This document shows, in pieces, positions 1 through 10,491 of a DNA stretch of 64,000 nucleotides (position 1 is the first letter of the stretch; every line of letters starts with the position of its first letter). Below the pieces are notes generated by a model that saw nothing but the letters and a program-made list of their open reading frames with translations, was not told the DNA's origin and made no database searches. Source of the stretch: Akebia trifoliata (taxonomy: Eukaryota; Streptophyta; Magnoliopsida; Ranunculales; Lardizabalaceae). Location: assembly GCA_017979445.1 (NCBI GenBank), contig CM030718.1, forward strand, positions 22,191,021 to 22,255,020. Direction: 5' to 3'. The position numbers and the translations under genes were made by a program.

Positions 1-972
1 TAAATTGAAACATTAAAGTCAATCAAGTAAGACTAAAGTCAAGATATTAAAAGTCAACCAAGAAAGACTAAAGTCAAGATATTAAAAGCCAACCAAGAAA
101 GACTAAAGTCAAAATATTAAGTCAATCTCATAAGACTAAAGTCAAAACCCTAAATCAAAACCCTAATCTAAACTAATCAAGTCAATCTCATGAGACTAAA
201 GTCAAAATCATAATCTAAACTAATCAAGTCAATCTCATAAGACTAAAAGTCAAAATCCTAAATTAAAACCCTAAAGATTAAGTCTATCTCATGAGACCAA
301 AATCTAAACCCTAATTGAAACCCTAAAAGAAACCCTAATCAAACCCTAATTCTCCTAAAAAACTTTATAAATAGGAGCCTCCACACCCTATTTTCGTATC
401 AAAGAAAAAACCCTAGAAAAAGTAGGTGAAGAAGCCTCCACAACCTCCCCAAAACCCTAATTTTGGAGTCCCAACTCCTTACCTAACACCCCTACTTCGA
501 TTTTAGCCTAAAAAACACATAGAAACCTTTCAAAAACACCCTAAAAATCCATAATAAATTCAAAGCATTCAGATCCAAGAAGGGGATACCTTTCTTCGGA
601 GATCAGAAATCAGATCCGGAAACAGAACAAAGCAAGGAGTACGGTACAAGGAGCAGTTTCACCAGATCTGAGGGAATAGAACATTTGCGTATCGAAGTTA
701 ACATTTTTCTATTTTTTTATCTAGGTTTTGGTCATTAGCAATGTAGTCTTACTTGGGATAAGTAGAGACCGGCATTGGCCGGGCGGGGTTGGTGCCTAAC
801 ACCTTCCAATCCCGTAACATGATCCTCGGATTCAGATTTTCTGTAGTAGATTAGTTTTTTTTATCCATTTTAGAGTCAGTTTGGTTCCTAGATAATAATA
901 ACTAGGTGGCGACTCCCAAACCTCAAGGGTCAAAAGCGGATCCGCGTACCCCATGGATCGAAGGCGTTTTCA
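1..972 (+). repeat. Family A 5' LTR (truncated by window start)
   Basis: Aligns with 7015-7982. It begins with a short tandem array built on 'agactaaagtcaa'. A TATA-box-like tataaata lies at 366-373, matched at 7381-7388 in the right LTR, and is the probable promoter. The LTR ends ...gttttca at 972, directly before the PBS-like site. Confidence 0.85.
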
Positions 973-973
973 G

Positions 974-991
974 TGGCGACTCCACTGGGGA
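974..991 (+). other. Primer-binding-site-like sequence of family A
   Basis: TGGCGACTCCACTGGGGA lies one base after the LTR end. A TGGCGACTCC start is typical of plant Tat/Ogre-type elements, for which a tRNA-Arg primer has been proposed. I could not align it to a tRNA here, so the primer identity is inference. Confidence 0.6.
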
Positions 992-1064
992 CTATTGATG
1001 ATTAAACTTGAAAAACCCCAAGTATGGGAGCATTGCCAAGATGACCTAGTTTTTTTTATTATTC

Positions 1065-1280
1065 AGTTCGATTTATTATATAATAGAGTTTGTCCGTACC
1101 TACGGCATAGACATTCTCTCTCGAGTTAAGAGGGTAAAAGCATAAAAAATAAACTTGGAGGGGTATTATTGAAATTTCTTAAGGTTAAAGGGGTAAAAAA
1201 GGAAATATAGGAACACACAAAAGTGGACCCTACTACTGTAATTAAAAAAATTGAAGTTAAGAGGTAAAAAATAAAATCGG
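1065..1280. repeat. Interspersed repeat in the leader of family A, also seen near 24830-25030
   Basis: Both stretches share a 'ccgtacctacgg / cctatggtacgg' type start followed by purine-rich text with 'gaggtaaaaaat' and 'agttaagagg'. This looks like a small dispersed element inserted in the leader between PBS and gag. The boundaries are approximate and the class is unknown. Confidence 0.35.
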
Positions 1281-1594
1281 TTAGACCAATTGGTTTTTAG
1301 GTTCAAAGATTCAACCTAGCTCATATCGAAAAGATGCAATCAGGAGGTCAAACTAATTAGTTTGACCCAAGGTTCAACCCCAACCAGGGGTAGACCCGTG
1401 ATTAACTTCTTTCACCCTTGTGGTCTTTATAGACTTATAATGCATTTGGACTTAATGTTTACAACCGGACTTGGGCTAAATCATATCAGATTTCTTTTTA
1501 TCATGTGGTTAAGAATCCAACCTTCCAAGTCAATAGTTGATCCTGATTTACTTCTAATTAGGTAATAATTGCTCATCGGCATTCTAAACCAACC

Positions 1595-3148
1595 GTGCCA
1601 CTTTGGGTCCGTGAAAAGAGTCGTCTCACCAGAGTACCTTTGTCAAGCCCAAGTAGTCAACACTCTCCACAAGAAGAAACAAGTACAATGGATGAAGCAA
1701 CACTCTGTCAGATTTTGGCCTCCTTTCAAGCGCAGATTATTGCTTCTGTCCAGACACAAATTGAGGCCCTAAAGACTGAAAAGAAAAAAGATAAAGTTGT
1801 AGAACCTCAGGCCGTGTTTGATCTGGTTGAAGATTTTGAAGATGATCAAGTATCCTTTGACCCCGTATTAGCTCATCGAATAACTCGGGTAGAAACCGCA
1901 TTGAAGAATATCAAGGATCCTGACGATCTCACCCTTGGATTAGGGGCAATGACATTATTTCCTACAGTCCGTCTGCCAGAAAAGTTCATAATGCCAGATG
2001 TGGATAAATTTGATGGGACTGGATGCCCTAGGACTCACTTGAAAATATATGTCGGCATCATGCAGTCTCAGGGTCTGAGTGAAGAACAGATGGCCCAACT
2101 TTTTCAGAGAACCCTAACAGGTCCTGCCTTACGCTGGTTAATGTCACTAGACTCGTCTCGAGTAAGAACATGGCATGAATTGATGAAAGAGTTCATTGGT
2201 CGATACTCCTTTAACACGGACATTGAACTCACAAGAAGAGATCTAGAAACAACTAAGCAGAAGCTCGGGGAAATCTTCACAGAATTCATTGCTCGATGGA
2301 GAGCTAAAGCCGCTCAGTTATGGGATCGACCTCAAGAAAAAGAGCAAGTTAAGATCATCCTCAGGAATCTTACTCCCAATTATGCCAAGTACTTGATGCC
2401 TCAATACTTGCCTACATTTCAATCTCTTCTTGAAGCTGGAAACCAAGTCGATGATGCCTACTCTTCGGGACTTTTTGGCAACTCGTCTGAGTCAAAATCC
2501 AAACACTTCAAATCCAGTACAAATTCCTTGCAAGTGGCCCACACCTCTTTTGCCCTAGCTCCTCAAGCCACTCAATCCTCACAAGCCAAGCCTAGGAGAC
2601 AATTCTCCAATCTCGGGATGTCCCTTAGTGTTGCCTACCAAAAACTAATGAAAAGGGGACTGTTGACACCGTTACAACCCAAGCCGTTGCCTAACCCTCT
2701 CCCTCCAAACTTGGACAATGGGCAATTCTGTGAATTCCATCAAATGCCCGGTCATGTTCTGGATAGGTGCATTACCCTCCGCCATGCTATCCAAGACCTT
2801 ATCGAACAAGGAAAAATTATCATACCTGCTCCTACCGCGCCTAATGTCAATACTAACCCTTTGCCTACTTTTCAAAATCAACCCCCTCATACTCTGAATC
2901 TAATATCCATGTCCAAACCTGAATCAGTTGACCCAGCTTCTTTTATCCGCTTGATTAGTCTTGATAGTGCATCTTTATTATGCCAGAATGGGCTCATCTG
3001 CCCTGAGACAATGACAGAATTGAAAAGCAAGGACAATATGAAAGTAATGGGTTATTCAGCGTCAAACAAGCTTGAATCAGAACATGAAGGTATGGCAAAA
3101 GCGGACGAGCCTGAAACATCCCTCATGAAGATATCCAAAATGGCATAG
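1595..3148 (+). CDS. Retrotransposon Gag polyprotein (family A)
   Basis: This 517-codon ORF is the only long ORF of the element. Residues about 130-310 match the plant Ty3/Gypsy Gag capsid fold: PEKFIMPDVDKFDGTGCP, a GPALRWLMSL segment and an FIARWRAKAAQL segment. A proline-rich linker and a CEFHQMPGHVLDRC cluster (about residue 380) follow. The cluster spaces Cys and His like a modified zinc knuckle (C-x2-H-x4-H-x3-C). The ORF can start at 1595 or at the Met at 1688, where MDEATLCQ begins; the later start is more like related Gags. Gag forms the virus-like particle. An intact Gag with no Pol suggests that replication depends on enzymes supplied in trans. It ends at TAG 3146-3148 with no pol frame following. 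Confidence 0.8.
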   Translation: MPLWVREKSRLTRVPLSSPSSQHSPQEETSTMDEATLCQILASFQAQIIASVQTQIEALKTEKKKDKVVEPQAVFDLVEDFEDDQVSFDPVLAHRITRVETALKNIKDPDDLTLGLGAMTLFPTVRLPEKFIMPDVDKFDGTGCPRTHLKIYVGIMQSQGLSEEQMAQLFQRTLTGPALRWLMSLDSSRVRTWHELMKEFIGRYSFNTDIELTRRDLETTKQKLGEIFTEFIARWRAKAAQLWDRPQEKEQVKIILRNLTPNYAKYLMPQYLPTFQSLLEAGNQVDDAYSSGLFGNSSESKSKHFKSSTNSLQVAHTSFALAPQATQSSQAKPRRQFSNLGMSLSVAYQKLMKRGLLTPLQPKPLPNPLPPNLDNGQFCEFHQMPGHVLDRCITLRHAIQDLIEQGKIIIPAPTAPNVNTNPLPTFQNQPPHTLNLISMSKPESVDPASFIRLISLDSASLLCQNGLICPETMTELKSKDNMKVMGYSASNKLESEHEGMAKADEPETSLMKISKMA

Positions 3149-3464
3149 ACCCTAGCGCTGTGTCCTTCTATTCAGAATCATATCCCTATTTTCAATTTTT
3201 TTCCTTAAGTGTCAGTTGCGTCAGTCTCCAAATTCAGTCAGTCAGTTCCATTATGTTAAGATTTATTTTTTAGTCAAGTTGGTAAGTCTATGTCTTTTTA
3301 TTACAATAAAGTAAAGAAGCTTTTGATTATCATACGTGCAATAATAATGTGAACATAAAATCTAACATGAAGAATGACTCAGAGCTCACTAATTGAACTT
3401 GATAAATATTGGAATAGGAGAGTACACTCAAGAAGTGCATATTGGTACTACATTATCCTCAAAA

Positions 3465-3537
3465 GAATATGAGAAAATGATGAATTCATTTAAGAAATTC
3501 AACAGTGTTTTCGCATGATCTCATGAGGATATGGTAA
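3465..3537 (+). pseudogene. Short pol remnant (segment that normally precedes RT)
   Basis: Reading from 3465 gives KKFNSVFA, a stop at 3516-3518, then SHEDM. Plant Gypsy polyproteins carry an FAWS(Y/H)EDM motif just before reverse transcriptase, so the stop sits where Trp is expected. No RT motif follows. This suggests the element descends from a pol-bearing parent by internal deletion. Confidence 0.45.
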
Positions 3538-4529
3538 ATGCGAACACTATTTTACCTTTCGAATTGCACCAAAATGGATCAGAACTTACTGTCAAGAGTG
3601 AACATCAAAGCCAAAGATCATCAGGAATGATGTAATTGAAATTGTCGACAAAGATGCCAAGATTTGCAAGAAGGAATCCCTCATAGAGGATAAAGGATTT
3701 TCTCGGAGTTATAGAAGAAGTGAACAGTCGAATACGAAAAACTTAATCATATTTTATAAAAGAAGATTGAAAGCAGTTCATTCTTAAAAGAATATTGAAA
3801 GCGGTTTATTCTCAAAAGAAGATCTCGTTCGACAAAGTAATTAAGACATTGAGTTCCCAGAACCTTGACCAGATCAAGTAACTTTCACTAAAGGAGGCCT
3901 TTTTTGGCCAAACTATTCTTTTATCTTACCAAGAAAGAAAAATGACCCTCTTTAGCCCCTTGCAGCCTCTAAAAAAATTCAATAGTCTTTCTCTTTCTAA
4001 ACCATACCAACTAACCTTGGGAGGGAAATCTTATATGAATTACGTTTTGACCTGATCCCAAAAAGAAAAAAAATGATTTTGGGTACGTAGGCAACCTGAG
4101 AAGTTACTTTAGGCCCGGTCACAACAAAAAACAAAATATACATTCTCTTAAGGAAAGTGTCATCGAAAGGGAAAACCCCCTGTTGAAATGTGTAAAAGAA
4201 AATAATACCAAAAAAGGGGTATTAGAAGAAGAGAATCAAAAGAATTGAAGGAAAAGAAAAGAAACCCAAACTAGGGGCATTGAAAAAAAAAGAATAAAAA
4301 AATGATGACAAAAATGCCTAACTAGGGGCATTAGAAAGAAAGAGACTTAAGAAAGTCGTCTAAAAAAGAGAATGTCATACTAGAGGCATTTTGGAAAGTT
4401 GAGCCTTATACATTTTCTTTCTAAACCATGTCCTAAGCCCACCTACTAAGTCCTCCTGAATGTTAATTGATTTGGTTAAGGTCCAGAGAACCAAAGGTTG
4501 TCAAGTTAAGTATCCAAGATCATCAAAAA

Positions 4530-4740
4530 CAAAGAAGCCCGCTAAGTTGAAAATCCGAAAGGACGACTTAGGCAAAAGTTAGGGCATAAAAAAAAAAAAT
4601 AAGACTGCTAGATTGAAAACCTGAAAAGGCGATCTAGGCAAAAATCAAGGCATCTTCAAAAAAAGAAAAACAAAGTCCGCTAGATTGAAAACCTGAAGAG
4701 GCGATCTAGGCAAAAATTAGGGCATCTTCAAATCGAAGGA
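4530..4740 (+). repeat. Short tandem array, about 70-bp period, in family A UTR
   Basis: Three units share a core of the form 'gctagattgaaaacctga', then 'ggcgatctaggcaaaaa' and 'gggcat'. The first unit (from about 4536) is more diverged than the next two. Such minisatellites are common in the long UTRs of Tat/Ogre elements. No coding role is visible. Confidence 0.7.
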
Positions 4741-5354
4741 AAGATCCCACCAAGAAAGAAAATTCAGAATAAAAGCTTACACAAAAGTTAGAGAATGTAG
4801 AAAATCGTTCAAGACAATGTTGAAGTTGAAGAAACTCAAAAGCCTTTCTTTTGAACATTACAAGATCTTTAGTAGTGTCTGCTAATGGGAAATGAAGATT
4901 CATTGACCACTTTAAAGAGGAAAATCTTATATTCCAATATTTATCAAAGCCCAGCTCAAGCATTTTTCAAAAAGAAATTCGAAAGAGAATGATCATTTCC
5001 TTATTGCACATATGATAATCTCAAGAGTCTTGAATTTAAAGGAATATCAATTCTTTTGTCTGTCATTTATTGGAGTCCGTAGTCCCTTTTCCATACTTTT
5101 CAAATGTAATCCAGCCCATCAGTTTCACAGTCAAGTTTCAGATGTAAGTCAACCTTGAAACTAGGGGCATTTTTGAGAATAACTTCGATTCTGAAATTTG
5201 CATTCTTGATCCCATGATCAAAAGGAAAAATCTTATTCAAAAGCTTAAAAGTCCGGCGAAGTCCAATCATAATTGTGAATCCAGATGCATGATAAGCCAA
5301 TAAAAGGTCAATCTCTTAATCGTTGAGTTCGATAATACTGAATCTTTAATTGAT

Positions 5355-5895
5355 CCAAACCCGAGAGCGTGGCTCCATTGAGTTCGAGTCCGAAAAACAA
5401 GACTCCAGCTCTTTTGAATCATAAAATGAGTTAATAGGATTGTTTAAGTTCCTGCGAACCCAAGCCCGAGAAACGTGGCTCCAGCAAGTTCAAGTCCGAG
5501 AAACGAGACTCTAACCGTTTTTGAATCATAAAATGAGTTAACATGATTGTTTAAGTTCGTGCAAACCTTAGCCCGAGAAACGTGGCTCCAGCAAGTTCGA
5601 GTCCGACAAGCGAGACTCCAACTGTGAATTAACAGGATTTTGTAAGTTCTTATAAACCTTAGCCAGAGTCCGAGAAACGAGACCCCAGCTTTGTTTAAAT
5701 CATAGAATGAATTAACGGGATTGTTTAAGTTCCTGTAAACCTCAGTTCGAGTCCGAAAAATGAGACTCCAACCATTTGAAATAGGATTGTTTAAGTTCCT
5801 ATAAACCTCAGTTCGAGTCCGAGAAACGAGACTCCAATTTTTAACAGGATTTTTAAGTTCCTATCAACTTTAACGCGAGTCCGATAAACGAGACT
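5355..5895 (+). repeat. Tandem array of seven units, shortening from about 110 to about 65 bp
   Basis: Each unit contains 'gagtccgagaaacgagactcc' (with variants) followed by 'ggattgtttaagttcct' and 'aaacctcag'. The first three units also carry a 'cccgagaaacgtggctcc' half that later units have lost, so the period shrinks along the array. It lies between gag and the 3' LTR of family A. Confidence 0.75.
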
Positions 5896-6385
5896 CAAAC
5901 TTTTTCTTACTCTAAAAAAAACAAAAAAAAGAATTTTGATAGGATTTAATGAAGTTCCTACATCACCTGATTCTGATTGTGTTATGATTATCTCATTTTT
6001 TCAAATTTGTCATAATTCAAATATCGTATGATTGATTTCATTGCATATATACATTCCAGTTTGAATCATCATTGTCGGCGAGAGAAGATCTCCAGGACTT
6101 GACATTTGTTGTTATCGAGGAGGGATTAATCTCAATGATCCGATAGATTATTTCGTGAGCACCACACCATTGCACACACGTGCATGTTAGCATAAGTCAA
6201 GGAGAATTTTTCAAAATTCGAGGATTTGACATTTTTAGTCCAGGGAGAACTTACCTTCAAAGATCTGGATGCCCTGACGAATCACCAAATCAGACTGTAA
6301 AAATGAACTGTCACTAGCTTTGGCATTCGGATATCGCACTATCTACCAAAATAGATTTGCTATCTAGTTTGCTTCAACCCTCTGC

Positions 6386-6399
6386 CAAAGAGGGGCATC
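6386..6399 (+). other. Polypurine tract of family A
   Basis: AAAGAGGGGCATC immediately precedes the right LTR, whose first bases are TGTAGACACC at 6400. This is the expected plus-strand priming site. Confidence 0.75.
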
Positions 6400-7982
6400 T
6401 GTAGACACCTCATTTTTGCACTCGCCTGATTAATCAACTCGTCAACCCGATCGCAATGGTTCCCAATGATGGATGTTTATTCCAATGCTTTATTTTATTA
6501 CCAGATATGTTTCAGAAATTCGGATGAGATATCTCGAACTGACAAAACTTAGAAACCACGCTACGCTAGGAAAATATGACCCAAGGAACATAGAAATCAT
6601 CATTTTGCAGATCAAAAAGAAGCTTCACGATAAAAATCACTAAAAATGACCAAATTACCAAAATACCCCTAACATCAAAACAACCCTAGAGCCTACATTA
6701 CGCTTAGGAAAACCCATTCAAACACATAAAACAACAAATCGAAACCAAATAAATCATTTCGCTAATTTTCACAGAATTTGACAAAATTACGAAAATATCC
6801 CTCATAAAATTCACGACCATTTCACATAAAAATTTTCATAAATGATAAAAATCAATATTCCCATTGAATTCCTTATGAAAAACTGATTCCAAAACATCCT
6901 GGACCATTGAAAAACGACTTAAAACGTAAAAAATCATCTCCGAGGGCAAAACGATAATTTTATAACTTTAATAATTAAAAATTTTGAAATTAATAAATAA
7001 ATCATTATATAACGTAAATTGAAACATTAAAGTCAATCAAATAAGACTAAAGTCAAGATATTAAAAGTCAACCAAGAAAGACTAAAGTCAAGATATTAAA
7101 AGCCAACCAAGAAAGACTAAAGTCAAAATATTAAAGTCAATCTCATAAGACTAAAGTCAAAACCCTAAATCAAAACCCTAATCTAAACTAATCAAGTCAA
7201 TCTCATGAGACTAAAGTCAAAATCATAATCTAAACTAATCAAGTCAATCTCATAAGACTAAAAGTCAAAATCATAAATTAAAACCCTAAAGATTAAGTCC
7301 ATCTCATGAGACCAAAATCTAAACCCTAATTGAAACCCTAAAAGAAACCCTAATCAAACCCTAATTCTCCTAAAAAACTTTATAAATAGGAGCCTCCACA
7401 CCCTATTTTCGTATCAAAGAAAAAACCCTAGAAAAAGTAGGTGAAGAAGCCTCCACAACCTCCCCAAAACCCTAATTTTGGAGTCCCAACTCCTTACCTA
7501 ACACTCCTACTTCGATTTTAGCCTAAAAAATACCAACCTTTCAAAAATACCACAAAAATCCATAATAAATTCAAAGCATCCAGATCCAAAAAGGAGATAC
7601 CTTGCCTCGGAGATCAGAAATCAGATCCGGAGACAGAACAAAGCAAGGAGTACGGTACAAGGAGCAGTTTCACCAGATCTGAGGGAATAGAACATTTGCG
7701 TATCGAAGATAACATTTTTCTATTTTTTTATCTAGGTTTTGGTCATTAGCAATGTAGTCTTACTTGGGATAAGTAGAGACCGGCATTGGCCTAGCGGGGT
7801 TGGTGCCTAACACCTTCCAACCCTGTAACATGATCCCCGGATTCAGATTTTCTGTAGTAGATTAATTTTTTTATCCATTTTAGAGTCAGTTTGATTCCTA
7901 GACCATAATAACTAGGTGGCGACTCCCAAATCTTAAGGGTCAAAAGCGGATCCGCGTACCCCGTGGATCGAAGGCGCTTTCA
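6400..7982 (+). repeat. Family A 3' LTR (1583 bp, complete)
   Basis: Begins TGTAGACACC and ends CGCTTTCA, giving TG...CA termini. From 7015 it matches the left LTR almost base for base. A full-length relative in reverse orientation is the split solo LTR at 31770-46015. Confidence 0.88.
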
Positions 7983-8287
7983 CATGGGTTAGAGGTTTTG
8001 GAATGGGCTATTTTTTGTGAGGATGATCTCTACAGTAGAGATCATCCTCACAAAAAAATTAGCCCATCCAAAACTTCTAGCCTCATGTTTACAAATTGAA
8101 AAATCGTGGACCGTTCATTTTTTGTAAACTATTTTTGATGGGGTTAGAAGTTTTGGAATGGGCTGATTTTTGGTGATGATGATCTCCTCATCGTAGATAT
8201 CATTCTCACCAAAAAATCAGCTCATTCCAAAACCTCTAACCCATGTTTTGAAAAATGTTTTGCCAAAATACTTGTTGCTGAACATTT

Positions 8288-8288
<1 letters not shown>
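7983..8288 (-). mobile_element. Double-hairpin MITE, truncated copy
   Basis: Contains two consecutive inverted repeats whose arms read GTTAGAAGTTTTGGAATGGG, separated by a spacer with 'ggaccgttcattttttgtaaac'. The layout matches the complete copies at 55802-56155 and 62115-62468. The end with 'ttttgccaaaatac...ctgaacattt' is present next to a (TA)n run, while the other end is cut by the family A LTR. The MITE was therefore probably in place before the retrotransposon inserted. Confidence 0.75.

Positions 8289-8338
<50 letters not shown>
8289..8338. repeat. (TA)n microsatellite
   Basis: About 50 bases of nearly perfect TA repeat flanking the MITE end. Confidence 0.95.
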
Positions 8339-8340
<2 letters not shown>

Positions 8341-9636
8341 GACTAGTTGCCTCACTATCTCTATGATATTGTAGGAATATGATTGAATGCAAAATTAGGT
8401 GGAAAAGTTATGTGCTTCCACGTTAGCGTGCATGTGCCAAAAGTACATCCCTCTTGAAATAAAAAGGAGTGATTAGTTAGGTGGAGAGAATATTGCTGGA
8501 GATTTTTTTTTTTTTTTTTATAGTGCTCAGAAATTACTTTAATCTTGGTACCCATGGAATCAAGTTATTGGGTCATTTGCTTAACATAGATTTTTATTAT
8601 AAGCGAAAGGTAATTCCTCAAATCACAACTGCTATATTGGGTCTATTAAAAATTCTCCCTTTAATTATTCTTTCTCTTTTAAGGCAAATCAATACATAAA
8701 TAGTAGAAAGTGTAAATAAGAATAACCTTTAAAAAGGTCTTATTCCTCTTTATGGGAATTGATTACTTGATAGAAAAAACAATAGAAGAAACATCGTTTG
8801 AGTCTCTCTATCAAACAAACAGTTGAGATGGGAAATCCATTTTTCCTTCCCCGCTTAGTCGTACCATTGATAGTATACAACAAAGTTCAAACCATCACTG
8901 TGTGAAAACTGAAAAATAGACACGCTTTGATGAATTTTAGGAACTAAAATTCAACGGTTCAGAGCTGTTGATATTTTTTAGGTTCCCAGATTCTATGGCT
9001 TAGAGCTGTTGAATATCTCCTATCCTCAATTAATTCGTTCGTCAAAAATAAAAATTCTACAATAAAAAATTCAACATCTCGGCTCGTCAAATTTTATGAA
9101 ATTCGACGACTTTGGGATGTCAAATATAAGCTTTTTTTCACATTGTGCGCGTATAAGGTTAGAATGTCAAACAAAAAAGGGAAATATTAGTAATTAGTAA
9201 ATGAAGACATAGTAACCCCGCTCGGATTCAATAATTATAAGGTGGGGAATCAAAATTGATTCATATGAGAAAGTTTTGTTGAAAATATTGCAAACATTTC
9301 AGGAAATATACAAACGATAAGTTTAGGATTTTTATTTTATTAAAACCCAACATCTTTAACCTCCCTAAAAATGAATTTTAAATCATCAATTAATTCATGG
9401 ATTCACCTCTTTAATTGACTAGTCTCTTATTTTTTAAAAAAATTTAAGAAAATTTTGTTACTACAAAAGAATGTGGGTTGCAAACCTAAGTTGTGGTATC
9501 AACCTCGAGGGTGTTAATGGGTACCCATTTAATTAAACTCAAAATTGATAACCCCATTAGTAAATCTCGTTTTATTGAAACTATTCAGAATTTGGTCTCT
9601 TGGAACCGAATAGATTGAAAATCAAAACACTAATGC
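8339..9636. other. AT-rich spacer, nothing recognised
   Basis: Low-complexity T and A runs and short ORFs without recognisable domains. No RNA gene, LTR or TIR structure was seen. Confidence 0.5.
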
Positions 9637-9637
9637 C

Positions 9638-9776
9638 AAGGTGACACAAGATTTACTGTGATTCTCACAATTCTGACGTGGGGGTGAGCACATAACTGTA
9701 GAGTAAAAATCATCTATAGTTACGTATGTACCTTCCTTCAGAACTGTAAGAATCGCAATAAATCCTGTGTCACCTT
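9638..9776. mobile_element. Small palindromic MITE (about 140 bp)
   Basis: Arms of about 39 bases starting AAGGTGACACA, with 'gatttactgtgattctcac' inside, at 9638-9677 and inverted at 9737-9776, with a loop of about 60 bases. A second, more diverged copy lies at 21624-21710. Confidence 0.6.
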
Positions 9777-10491
9777 AACACGACTCAAATCACAATCAAT
9801 AAAAATTAAAAGGAATCAAGAATCAAAATCATTTAAGGATTTTTTTTATATATTACAATTAAAGTTCCGATTCTATTAATTTGATAATAAAAATCGATAA
9901 AAACCGTCTCATTGACATCCCTTAGTCCTCACAACTCATGCTTTAGAAATGGTAAACATTTTATAGGAATACATATCATTGACGACCCTAGGAAATATCA
10001 TTCAAAAGAGCCTCCACAAACGAATTCCTTGTGGACCATGACCAAGTCCAAAACAGGCCCATCAATAGAGATCAAAGACCAGTGAAATGGTAAAAGTCAA
10101 ACCATCGGTCAACAGGTCAAAGGGTGGAAATAAAAATTATAAAAATTATCGAAAATCGCGTTAAAAGAAAGTTAAGTAAGTCCTATAGTCCAAAGAATTT
10201 GGGACAACGCTTACCTCAAACGCAAGGCTGAGCTGGAAGAATGTTCTTGGGCGGTGGTGTTTGTAGAAAATTTATGTCAAATCCAAATCAGTCTCTAGGA
10301 AAAAAAATGTGTTTTCTTCTCATCTTAACCGTACGTTTGACAATTAGTTTGAAACGTCGTTTGAGGTTAGAAAGTTGTTCCAGTTGGGCATATCACATGG
10401 AGGAGTGATGGAGAGCAGCGGATCCCTTTATCCGCGGAATCATGCTTTAGGAGCAGAGGTTGCTTCCACGTTACATCTTTAACGATGTGGG
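9777..10491. other. Spacer, no gene recognised
   Basis: AT-rich sequence. The stretch around 10150-10400 has higher complexity ('gggacaacgcttacctcaaacg') and could be a repeat remnant. I could not tie it to a family or an ORF. Confidence 0.4.

Larger units (their letters stand above)
1..7982 (+). mobile_element. Family A: gag-only Tat/Ogre-like LTR retrotransposon (left end cut by window)
   Basis: Two direct LTR copies bracket an internal region with a PBS-like site after the left LTR and a purine-rich PPT before the right LTR. The left LTR lacks roughly its first 615 bases because the window starts inside it. The internal region has one long gag ORF and no protease, RT, RNase H or integrase ORF; only a short decayed pol-like stretch remains near 3465-3537. 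The element therefore looks non-autonomous, resembling the class called TR-GAG. The UTR after gag contains several tandem arrays and a motif with GATCCC and GGGTACGTAGGCAACCT near 4050-4110, which also occurs in element C. By eye the LTRs differ at about 35 positions over about 970 bases, so the insertion is not very recent. The right end abuts a double-hairpin MITE, which suggests insertion into it; the TSD cannot be tested without the left flank. Confidence 0.88.

Noticed and set aside
5355..5895. Regularly spaced repeats resembling a CRISPR array
   Set aside because: Unit length and spacing change along the array, the spacers are themselves similar, it lies in a retrotransposon UTR, and the genome is a plant.
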